DNA of 64,000 bases from Lachnospiraceae bacterium. Its GTDB lineage: Bacteria; Bacillota; Clostridia; Lachnospirales; Lachnospiraceae. A program made the position numbers and the translations under genes. Under the pieces are notes generated by a model that worked only from the letters and a program-made list of their open reading frames with translations, made no database searches and had not been told where the DNA came from. Positions 53,914 to 61,108 of the stretch are shown in pieces. The stretch is from positions 62,001 through 126,000 of the forward strand of contig JAGBMJ010000103.1 in assembly GCA_017634975.1 (NCBI GenBank), read 5' to 3'. Numbering within the stretch: the stretch's first letter is position 1; each line of letters begins with the position of its first letter.

Positions 53914-55311
53914 CTATTCGTCTTCGCCAGTATCTTCTTCCGCTTTTTTCAACGCTTTATCCATCGCTTCACGCCAGGTTATATCGCTTGTATTCTTATA
54001 TCTTGAATAGGGAAAACCATCATACTGGGGAAGTTTCTCGCCCTTCATATCAGCGATAATCGTCCTAGCTATTGCTTCTCCCAATTTAATAGGAACCGCA
54101 TTGCCAATTTGCTTATACTGTTCAAGAATCGGCCCACATATTACCCAATCTTCGGGAAACTCTTGAATCCTGCTATACTCTTCTACACTTAATGGCCTAT
54201 CTTCCGTGGGATGGCACAAATCTGTTGCTGGCATAGTAGGATTAGTAACAAGAGTCGGAGAAGGGCGGTCAAAGTTCAGCCTTCTGTAAAACCCAGTTTT
54301 TCCTCCTCCAAGCTGAAGTTTGGATCCCATTGCCTCTTTCTGAATATCTTTAGGCAAATCTTTCCAATACTGGCCTTGTTTCAGCATTCTGTAATATTTT
54401 AGTCGTTTCTCTGGGAATTCAATGTAATGATGTTTCCTTATCTTCTTCCCCTTCGCTACTTCTCCCAATGTTCGCCACTTAGGTAATCCATATTCACCGT
54501 TTTCCGAATGTGTAGGAGATAAATATGGCATCTTCTCGACAGCTCCCAGCTTACCTATCATCACCACTCTTTCTCGAATCTGGGGAGCTCCAAAATTAGC
54601 AGCATTATATAACTCAAATGAAATTGTATACCCCGCCTCTTTCAATCGATCCATAATGATACATAATGCTCCACCCTTAATAGGCTTTTCTATGTTTTTG
54701 TATGGATACGGCGCTGAAAGCAACCCTCTAACATTCTCTATAACTACATATCTTGGTCTTATTTTCTCAACCACTTCTATATATCTTAAAAAGACATTCC
54801 CACGTTCATCGTCCAACGCACGTCTTGCTCCTGCTGTGCTAAATGCCTGGCAAGGCGGTCCCCCGAAAATAACATCAACTTGTCTCCCCTCCGGAATTTT
54901 GGCATATCTCAAAATATCCTCAGCCTCGTATTTATTTATATCGCCAATAAGCGCCATATCCGGCTCATTTTTCTGTATTGTCATACGACAATACTTATTA
55001 AATTCACAGGCCAATAGCGCATGTATTCCTCCGTTTTTCATTCCGATATCAAGTCCCATAGCGCCGGAAAAAAAACTTAGCGTCACTATGTCGGGAAGGT
55101 CATCAGATGTTCTTTCATGATCATCCGGCTCAATCATAACATCACACTCTCTGATGAAATCATCCAAGGCCTTTGGTTCAACTACCCATTGAGATCCTAC
55201 TCTTGTTGCCTTTAATTTCTCTTCGCTAATAAGTTTACGGACATATTGCTGAGTCACTTTAAGCGTTTTTGCTACCGCTGAAACAGTTAATAATTCGTCC
55301 AAATTCCCCAT
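53914..55311 (-). CDS. C5-cytosine DNA methyltransferase with N-terminal helix-turn-helix
   Basis: This 465-residue enzyme methylates cytosine in DNA and would protect against the linked endonuclease. Motif I is FFSGAMGLDIG (80-90); motif IV GGPPC has the catalytic Cys154; motif VI ENVR is at 192-195; QIRERVVMIG (motif VIII) at 244-253; QIGNAVP (motif X) at 401-407. The target-recognition part (about 270-370) is normal size. Residues 7-55 form an excisionase/MerR-like helix-turn-helix (LLTVSAVAKTLKVTQQYVRK), an extra domain that could autoregulate the promoter, as N-terminal domains of some C5 methyltransferases do. It converges on the nuclease genes. Confidence 0.92.
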   Translation of the reverse strand: MGNLDELLTVSAVAKTLKVTQQYVRKLISEEKLKATRVGSQWVVEPKALDDFIRECDVMIEPDDHERTSDDLPDIVTLSFFSGAMGLDIGMKNGGIHALLACEFNKYCRMTIQKNEPDMALIGDINKYEAEDILRYAKIPEGRQVDVIFGGPPCQAFSTAGARRALDDERGNVFLRYIEVVEKIRPRYVVIENVRGLLSAPYPYKNIEKPIKGGALCIIMDRLKEAGYTISFELYNAANFGAPQIRERVVMIGKLGAVEKMPYLSPTHSENGEYGLPKWRTLGEVAKGKKIRKHHYIEFPEKRLKYYRMLKQGQYWKDLPKDIQKEAMGSKLQLGGGKTGFYRRLNFDRPSPTLVTNPTMPATDLCHPTEDRPLSVEEYSRIQEFPEDWVICGPILEQYKQIGNAVPIKLGEAIARTIIADMKGEKLPQYDGFPYSRYKNTSDITWREAMDKALKKAEEDTGEDE

Positions 55312-55352
55312 TGGTCTATCTCCTTTTTCTTATTCGCAACTTTTCATAGACC

Positions 55353-55381
55353 ATATTATCACATGAACATTTGTTCTGCAA
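55353..55381 (-). promoter_or_regulatory. Methyltransferase promoter with an internal palindrome
   Basis: On the minus strand TTGCAG (55376-55381), 17 bases, TAATAT (55353-55358). The spacer contains GAACA-AA-TGTTC (55365-55376), a palindrome between the two boxes. It could be the operator of the helix-turn-helix domain; it also looks like GAAC-N4-GTTC, the LexA-type site of Firmicutes. Confidence 0.65.
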
Positions 55382-55509
55382 GTTTTTTTTGCGACAAGTA
55401 CTTTAGCTATACCTACTGTCACATAAAAATATAAAGCAACCGGGATTAGTATCTCGATTGCTTATGATAACAATAGCACATTATAAGTCGCAGATAAAGG
55501 TGCATCTAT

Positions 55510-55555
55510 GGTCATATGCGGTGAACTTTCGGTCATTCGCGGTCGCTTACGGTTC
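55510..55555. repeat. Phased degenerate 10-bp repeats
   Basis: GGT triplets at 55510, 55520, 55531, 55541 and 55551 head five degenerate copies of a GGTCATWYGC-type unit. The 10-11 base period places all copies on one side of the helix, as in iterons or protein-loading sites. There is no gene across this stretch on either strand that I can support. Confidence 0.5.
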
Positions 55556-55600
55556 ATTATAACTATAGCACGGTCTATACTTGAAAAAAATACTCAGACG

Positions 55601-55643
55601 GTACTATTTTGGTACTATTTTCGTACTATTTCAGTACTTTTTT
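55601..55643. repeat. Four 11-bp tandem repeats
   Basis: GTACTATTTTG-like units begin at 55601, 55612, 55623 and 55634, an exact 11-base period; the fourth copy is degenerate. The stretch partly overlaps the end of a possible small minus-strand frame. Confidence 0.7.
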
Positions 55644-55763
55644 CAAATACAGCTCGTAATTTTGCCTGGACCAGCTTATCCTTTCGTTTATAATCCTTAC
55701 ATCAAACTTGGCATCAACTGTTTCATCACCTCCGGCTCCTTCAAGATAGATCAGTTTCTGCAT
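55626..55763 (-). CDS. Possible small protein, 45 residues
   Basis: The frame starts MQKLIYLEGAGGDETVDAKF and ends in the 11-bp repeat array. It overlaps the frame before it as TGATG, a coupling pattern. No family was recognised. It may be a remnant of a mobile element. Confidence 0.25.
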   Translation of the reverse strand: MQKLIYLEGAGGDETVDAKFDVRIINERISWSRQNYELYLKKVLK

Positions 55764-55900
55764 CAGTCGTTCCTCCCGAAGAGTACGTCATCGACGGAAT
55801 CTACAAAGGCAAACCCGAATGCGATCTGTATGATGGCTCCCAGAATTTTGAACGGCAGCCAAATCGGCAAGAGAACAAGCTTTATCATCAGTTTCACCAT
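55763..55900 (-). CDS. Possible small hydrophobic protein, 45 residues
   Basis: The frame has a hydrophobic core (KLVLLPIWLPFKILGAIIQI) and a good ribosome site (AAAAAGGAG) ten bases before its ATG. It could be a small membrane protein; no family was recognised. The IS66 remnant follows on the other side, so this may belong to a decayed mobile element. Confidence 0.35.
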   Translation of the reverse strand: MVKLMIKLVLLPIWLPFKILGAIIQIAFGFAFVDSVDDVLFGRND

Positions 55901-56031
55901 AATCCCACGCTCCTTTTTAATGCGCTATTCGCTTTTTCAGCGATCTCTGTATTCTTCAATGAGTCCATGGTAGCAAAAATACTGTCCTATAAAAGCGACT
56001 CGAACCAGGATCGTCCCTTCTCATTCTTCTC

Positions 56032-56397
56032 ATGAAAGTGGATTCTCTTTTGGATAGTGAATATAAAGAGTACATTGCTAATCTGGGACATTATTATGAA
56101 AGTGATGAGAATGCTCTTCTCAACAGAATCAGAGAATATAAAAGTAACTACTTTGACTGGGTTAAGGATTTCTCCATTCCAACAACAAACAATCTAAGCG
56201 AGGGATCACTCAGATTCGTAAAAACTAAAGATTAAGTCTCCGGAAAGCTCCAGAGCATTGAATACGCATCATATTTCACGGACATCAGAACTTATCTTGA
56301 GACCTGCGCCAGAAATGGTGTTAATGAATTCACTGCACTTTTGAGACTGACTTCCGGTGAACCATATACTGTAGCGGAACTATTAGGCGCAGCATAA
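56032..56397 (+). pseudogene. Remnant of an IS66-type transposase
   Basis: The frame reads FDWVKDFSIPTTNNLSEGSLRFVK, a stop TAA (56233-56235), then SGKLQSIEYASYFTDIRTYL and a C-terminal VNEFTALLRL, all in one frame. This matches the C-terminal half of IS66-family TnpC (NN-x-E-x-x-LR, then ISG/VSG). The N-terminal half, the accessory genes and both terminal repeats are absent. It is a dead insertion sequence fragment in the island. Confidence 0.75.
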
Positions 56398-56407
56398 CTC
56401 CGCCTGG

Positions 56408-57145
56408 TTAGTGTGCTCCATCATTTATGACAATCATTAGAAGGTCAACTACACCCAAATCTTGTTGTTCATTATATTTGCTGAGGTCTTCGATATTCTT
56501 CTTTTCAAACGAAATCATTTTATCTATTTCATCATTCCCAGATTCAGCTTTATATTTTCTGAAAGATACAATTATCGCCTCCGAATCCATATTTGATTCA
56601 AAAACTGTTTGTATTCCATACTTCTTTCCGTTTGTAATAAGAAAAGAATCACTAACATCATAGATGCTGTTTCTAATTTCGGAACCTGCCTCCTCTTCGA
56701 GTTCTCTCAACGCGGCCACAATCGGATCCAAATTACCACTCTCAGCATTTCTGTCATTAGGATCAATTGCTCCACCTATAAACTGTATTTTTCCGTTAAA
56801 CTCTGATCCCCTACCGTTTAGTGACACAAAGTACCTGTCATCAACAGATTTTATCAAGCATCCTGCATATAAATTTCTACACGCAAATTGGCCCAATTCT
56901 TTTGTTTCACTATACTTATAATGAGCATAATCAGAAATGTAGCATCTCAAAGAAACCACCCCTTCCTTGACTGCCATATCGCACACTGAGAAAACAGGTC
57001 CATTAAACATCTTGGGATTATGACTTATCTGTTCATTCCAGTAAGCAGCTACACCTGCTCTTACGTCTTTAGGTAATTCTGATTCAGGTTTTACTTCCAA
57101 TATACTGATATTTTTTATTGGAATGATTCTAGCGTCCTCTATCAT
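56408..57145 (-). CDS. NUDIX hydrolase with interrupted Nudix box
   Basis: The Nudix motif is recognisable as GGAID (124-128) and REL-EEEAG (147-154), but the usual G-x5-E-x7-REUxEExGU spacing is widened by about eight residues (PNDRNAESGN). The N-terminal 100 residues do not match a family I know. Such insertions occur in Nudix proteins acting on ADP-ribose or other nucleotides. The substrate is not determined. The gene lies on the edge of the AT-rich island, next to the IS66 remnant. Confidence 0.75.
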   Translation of the reverse strand: MIEDARIIPIKNISILEVKPESELPKDVRAGVAAYWNEQISHNPKMFNGPVFSVCDMAVKEGVVSLRCYISDYAHYKYSETKELGQFACRNLYAGCLIKSVDDRYFVSLNGRGSEFNGKIQFIGGAIDPNDRNAESGNLDPIVAALRELEEEAGSEIRNSIYDVSDSFLITNGKKYGIQTVFESNMDSEAIIVSFRKYKAESGNDEIDKMISFEKKNIEDLSKYNEQQDLGVVDLLMIVINDGAH

Positions 57146-57210
57146 ATAAAAGCCTTTCTCGTTTTTGTTATAATGTGACTATCTTTTTATTATATTCTTA
57201 CTGCAACATA

Positions 57211-57240
57211 AAAGGAAGTCTGATCATTCAGACCTCCTCA
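57211..57240. terminator. Terminator-like hairpin
   Basis: AGGAAGTCTGA pairs with TCAGACCTCCT (one mismatch) around 57211-57236, between the Nudix and MutT genes. Confidence 0.4.
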
Positions 57241-57332
57241 TCAAAAACATCTGTGAATAGTAACGCAAACGGAGTTTTTTCGGTTCATATAGTTAAGGAT
57301 TATTCAGGGAAGACTTTTATCGTTTACTATAC

Positions 57333-57938
57333 TTATACGAATGCCTTCTCAACATCCTCGATCAGTTCCAGATCAGCCGGAAGCCATTTCACGTCTTTCA
57401 GGTCATCCTTGGTGAGCCACTTAGCAGCTTCCGCTTCTTTCAGTTCCAGATGTCCGCTTTTCACGGTAGCCCAGAAGCAATCCATGGATAGATGAAAGCC
57501 CGGATAATCATATTCGATGGTCCGGATCAGATCTCCCACTTCGATCTCTGCGGTTAATTCTTCCCGTATCTCACGAACAAGCGCTTGCTGCGGCATCTCG
57601 CCCTTTTCGATCTTGCCTCCCGGGAATTCCCACCAGCCTTTGTACTCACCATATCCTCTGGCAGTGGAAAAGATCTGTTGTACGCCATCTGACTCCCTCT
57701 GTATCACTGCCGCCACCACGCGGATATATTTCAGTATCTCTCCGCTTGCCGTAAAGATCACTTTCTTGCCTTCGCTGATCCCCTTTTTCTCCAATTCACT
57801 CTCGGACAGTTCGATATATTTTTCCTCTGCACCCGATTTGAGTTTCAGCAATGCCATGGGCTCTTTTCGTTCCGTTTCTTCACATCCGAAATCTGCCTCT
57901 GTGATCTGTTCAACCGTATAAATGTCCATCTTTTTCAT
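57333..57938 (-). CDS. MutT-type NTP pyrophosphohydrolase
   Basis: The C-terminal 130 residues are a standard MutT/CTP pyrophosphohydrolase with the complete Nudix box (GGKIEKGEMPQQALVREIREEL, 107-128) and an RVVAAVIQ start strand. The first 70 residues are an additional acidic segment of unknown fold, not typical for MutT. It is likely to remove damaged nucleoside triphosphates such as 8-oxo-dGTP, with the alternative of another pyrimidine nucleotide. An AAGGA site precedes the ATG. Confidence 0.88.
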   Translation of the reverse strand: MKKMDIYTVEQITEADFGCEETERKEPMALLKLKSGAEEKYIELSESELEKKGISEGKKVIFTASGEILKYIRVVAAVIQRESDGVQQIFSTARGYGEYKGWWEFPGGKIEKGEMPQQALVREIREELTAEIEVGDLIRTIEYDYPGFHLSMDCFWATVKSGHLELKEAEAAKWLTKDDLKDVKWLPADLELIEDVEKAFV

Positions 57939-58018
57939 AATTTCCTTATATTCCTACAATGTATTCGTAAATGTCTTCTCGTACCACAACGTGTGGCTTC
58001 CGGACTCTATTGCATGAA

Positions 58019-58495
58019 CTACGCTTCGTTTACAAGCTTCCCTGTCATATGCTCTATGTCCAGTTCCAGGCAGCATACCCGGGGGAAGGCATTTTTCATT
58101 TCCTTTTCAAGATATGCTTCATCATCCGTAAATTTCCGGCAGAGACAGGTGCAGATCTCTTTTTTCTTTTCTATGTCTGTGACTTCGCGGATCCGTCCAA
58201 ACACGATCACGCTACGGATATTGAGCGCCCACTCACCTTCTTTTCGATAGCCCTTATCCATCACGCAGTAGCTTGCCTTATCGCACTTTGAAATGGCATC
58301 AAGCTTATGCCCTTCTTTTGCGCCATGAAAGTAAAGCTTTCTGTCACTCTCCGAATACCAGTGATCCAGCGGAATACCATATGGGTATCCCTCATCTCCA
58401 AGAACGGATAACACGCCTCTTGGCTCGCTCTTCAGTATTTCTATGCATTCCTCGTTTGGAATCTGTTGCTTAAAACGTCTCATTTTTCTGAACAT
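58019..58495 (-). CDS. Pyridoxamine 5'-phosphate oxidase-like flavoprotein (NimA type)
   Basis: The 158-residue protein has the split-barrel FMN-binding pattern (GVLSVLGDEGYPYGIPLDH, LYFHGAKEGHKLDAI, and VIVFGRIREV). Members include nitroimidazole-resistance NimA and other uncharacterised reductases. The typical N-terminal Arg and later Gly residues are present. The substrate is unknown. The gene stands alone. Confidence 0.88.
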   Translation of the reverse strand: MFRKMRRFKQQIPNEECIEILKSEPRGVLSVLGDEGYPYGIPLDHWYSESDRKLYFHGAKEGHKLDAISKCDKASYCVMDKGYRKEGEWALNIRSVIVFGRIREVTDIEKKKEICTCLCRKFTDDEAYLEKEMKNAFPRVCCLELDIEHMTGKLVNEA

Positions 58496-58680
58496 GATCT
58501 CTACATCCTCACCATATAATCTTGATACTGCACATTATATAGCATTTGCAGAAGAAAAAGCAATTCTTTCTGTTTTTCTCCACAAAAATCCTCTCCCCCT
58601 TCCGTATCTTGGTCAACGGCGATATAGAGAGCCCGAAATGATCGTGTCATGTATAAAAATCTATGAAGGAGACCAGCTAT

Positions 58681-59169
58681 ATGAAAAAAGCAGTCGTAGT
58701 TCTGTTAAGCGGCATATTATTGCTGTCTGCATGCGGGAAAAGCCAGGATCAGACACCTAAGGAATCAGATGCTGCAGTTATTCAAATTTATCCGTCTGAG
58801 GATGAGCCGGATAAAACGGAATCTTCGGCAGACGTATCGGAGTTGAACGCCGATACTGCAGATGCTGATGATACCTCTGCAGATAATTCATCCGCAAATG
58901 CTTATATAAATGTAAAATGGAGCGGCGTTTATGGCTCGGTATTTGGCGGAGACTATGTTTATATAGATCAGTTCGGAAACCTCTATATGGAAAGTGAGGT
59001 TGAGCAACCGGATTTCAAACCTTTGGGCGCATGTAAAGAAACTTATACAGGAACACACTTTACTAAAGATGAACTTATTGAGTTTTTCAATATAGATCCG
59101 GATGATAAGGACGGTCAGATTGAGATGCTCCAAAAGAAGGGGCTGACCTTTCTTCGCCAAAATGATTAG
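58681..59169 (+). CDS. Small lipoprotein
   Basis: The product has a lipoprotein signal ending in LLSAC (Cys19) and a low-complexity, Asp/Ser-rich linker of about 65 residues, followed by a folded domain of about 75 residues (VYGSVFGGDYVYIDQFGNLYME to end) without a known family. The 162 residues start at 58681, with GGAG 12 bases upstream; an earlier ATG gives a longer but unlikely form. It is predicted to be anchored to the outer face of the membrane. Confidence 0.8.
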   Translation: MKKAVVVLLSGILLLSACGKSQDQTPKESDAAVIQIYPSEDEPDKTESSADVSELNADTADADDTSADNSSANAYINVKWSGVYGSVFGGDYVYIDQFGNLYMESEVEQPDFKPLGACKETYTGTHFTKDELIEFFNIDPDDKDGQIEMLQKKGLTFLRQND

Positions 59170-59262
59170 TGTCAGTAGAGCTATTCCTAAAACGCCAGAA
59201 CCGATCGTTATTATCGTACGGCTGTGCAATTTTGCAGGCCAGAATAACCGCTCACACCGCTT

Positions 59263-59460
59263 TCAAGGGTTCACCCCTTGCTTATCCAGTTCCTTACGCC
59301 ATCTGATTACAAAAACAATGATTACAATAGGAACAATAATCATCAGCGGCCAGAGCGGCACTGTCTGCAGCACGTGGGACAGTTTCCTGTCGGTTGCAAA
59401 TATTCCGAACAGCAGCCCGATCAATAAGTACACAGCAACGATAATCAAAATCGTCTTCAT
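59263..59460 (-). CDS. Small two-helix membrane protein
   Basis: The 65 residues contain two hydrophobic stretches (residues 3-22 and 36-53) and a charged C-terminus RWRKELDKQG. A GAGAGGTG ribosome site lies eight bases upstream. The function is unknown; it resembles other short clostridial membrane proteins, without a family I can name. Confidence 0.5.
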   Translation of the reverse strand: MKTILIIVAVYLLIGLLFGIFATDRKLSHVLQTVPLWPLMIIVPIVIIVFVIRWRKELDKQGVNP

Positions 59461-59568
59461 CCTCTGTACACCTCTCTATCTATCCGTTCTGCCCTCTTTG
59501 CCCTTTTCGTAACCGCGTTACGCTTCGATGCAGATATTATCATATATGCTTTTCACACGCTCAAATTT

Positions 59569-60651
59569 TCACGGCAATATGCCATGTCCCTCATCATCAT
59601 AGCTGTAGCAGTCTATAACCACCTGATTTTTTCCGTTTTGATCCCATTCCCGCAGATCGATTACATAGGTCATATTCCCTATCGTATGGGTATATAACAG
59701 CTTTGAGCTCTCTTCCCAGCCGGCCCGCTGCAAGGTTTCGCAATATCCGGTCATTGCCCTGGTTCCTTCCCAGTCCACATCATAAACCGAACAAAAATGC
59801 AAAAACGGATACTGACCATCTCCCTCTCTTTTATATTCATAGACTGTTCCGCCCTGATCATATGCCGGATATACGCCAATGTATTTTTCCCAATCGCTTC
59901 TCATCGCTTGATTTTTGGTGATATCTACCCTTTCTCCTTTATGCTCTCCGTAATATTCTCCATACAATTTCTGCAGCTTGTTGTAATATACAAATTTGCC
60001 TGCCTGATCCAGAAAATACCCGAAAATAAAACTCACAAACATCAAAAAGAGGATCATTACAACACTGTGGATCAGACCGGGGCGGCTCTTTTTTCGCGGA
60101 TCCGGATCACCTTCATTTTTGTACAGCGCATTGTCTCTCTGTTTGTGATATTGCATTCCCGATACGATCCATCCGCCCACTGCAATTGCTCCTGCCCCGT
60201 AGAAAAAAGGCAGCCAGTCGCTCATACCCATACTTAAGAAGTACGAACGCTTCCACAGCATCCAGCAGGCAAACATAATACTGCATCCAAACGAAACAAT
60301 ACTGAAAACAAAACTCTTTTTGTCAGTCGCCTCCTGCGCTTCTGCATCTTCCATCGGCTGCAGTTTCTCTGCATTTTGCAGGATCATTGCAACCTCGGCC
60401 GCATCATTCTTATGGATCGGCGGTTCGATTCCGTGCCGTCTCAGTTCCTTAAAATACAGAAGGCTTTCCGCGTACTTGATCCAGGTACCAATCGCTATCG
60501 GCGGCAGTGTCATAATTGTTATAATAACAACCATCGGCATCCTGTTAACAAGGTAGTCTGCAAGCAGGATTGCAAGTACCGGCAATAGAGTAAATACCGC
60601 AGAAACAATACATAAAACCTTCTGCTGTGTTTTGTCGAATTTAAAATCCAT
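59569..60651 (-). CDS. Uncharacterised membrane protein
   Basis: The 360-residue protein has five or six membrane helices (two near 15-60, two in the middle near 120-180, one near 205-230) and a C-terminal outside or inside domain of about 120 residues (YDQGGTVYEYKREGDGQYPF). No family was recognised. The ATG at 60651 has a strong GGAGGGG site, and the first 23 codons of the longer frame are excluded. The next upstream gene is 450 bases away, across a repeat array. Confidence 0.65.
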   Translation of the reverse strand: MDFKFDKTQQKVLCIVSAVFTLLPVLAILLADYLVNRMPMVVIITIMTLPPIAIGTWIKYAESLLYFKELRRHGIEPPIHKNDAAEVAMILQNAEKLQPMEDAEAQEATDKKSFVFSIVSFGCSIMFACWMLWKRSYFLSMGMSDWLPFFYGAGAIAVGGWIVSGMQYHKQRDNALYKNEGDPDPRKKSRPGLIHSVVMILFLMFVSFIFGYFLDQAGKFVYYNKLQKLYGEYYGEHKGERVDITKNQAMRSDWEKYIGVYPAYDQGGTVYEYKREGDGQYPFLHFCSVYDVDWEGTRAMTGYCETLQRAGWEESSKLLYTHTIGNMTYVIDLREWDQNGKNQVVIDCYSYDDEGHGILP

Positions 60652-60788
60652 ATGCCCGCCCCTCCGTATATCATTCCAGTATCGCTCCGGATCTGTTACA
60701 TATCGCTTACTTGATGTCATCTTACTCGATATTTTGATCGAAGGGGATAATAATAGTGTGAAGAGGTTATTTTATCGTGCGAATGGAT

Positions 60789-61079
60789 CAAAGCATCAAA
60801 ATCCGTGAACGCCGTGGTTTTTGATGCTTTTCTCTTCTCTGGCCGTCGCGAAAAGCATCATATTTCAAGGTTTCCGCGATTTTTGATGCTTTTTTCTTCT
60901 TGGGCCATCGTGAAAAGCATCAATTTCCGAGAATTCCGCGGTTTTTGATGCTTTTTTCTTCTTAGGCCGTCGTGAAAAGCATCATATTTCAAGGTTTCCG
61001 CGATTTTTGATGCTTTTTTCTTCTTGGGCCATCGCAAAAAGCATCAAATCCCAAGGTTTCCTCGGTTTTTGATGCTTTG
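60789..61079. repeat. Array of five 62-bp repeats with terminator-like hairpins
   Basis: The motif AAGCATCA starts at 60791, 60853, 60915, 60977 and 61039, and its complement TGATGCTT at 60822, 60884, 60946, 61008 and 61070, an exact 62-base period. Each unit can fold an AAAAGCATCA/TGATGCTTTT stem of eight to ten bases over a loop of about 23, followed by T-rich TTTTTTCTTCTT on the plus strand. The spacers between units also pair with their neighbours. Copies 2 and 4 are almost identical, 1, 3 and 5 differ more in the loop. There is no spacer diversity as in CRISPR. It lies between the GH31 stop and the membrane protein gene, both on the minus strand. Confidence 0.9.
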
Positions 61080-61108
61080 TATACTCAAAATATTAAGTAG
61101 CCCCACCT

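Noticed and set aside
55365-55376. Confident LexA/SOS box
   Set aside because: It fits the consensus, but the palindrome is also a good autoregulatory site for the methyltransferase; only one copy was seen in the window, so I did not assign it to LexA.
60789-61079. Possible CRISPR array
   Set aside because: The 62-base units are contiguous, with no unique spacers of constant length between short repeats, and no cas gene is near.
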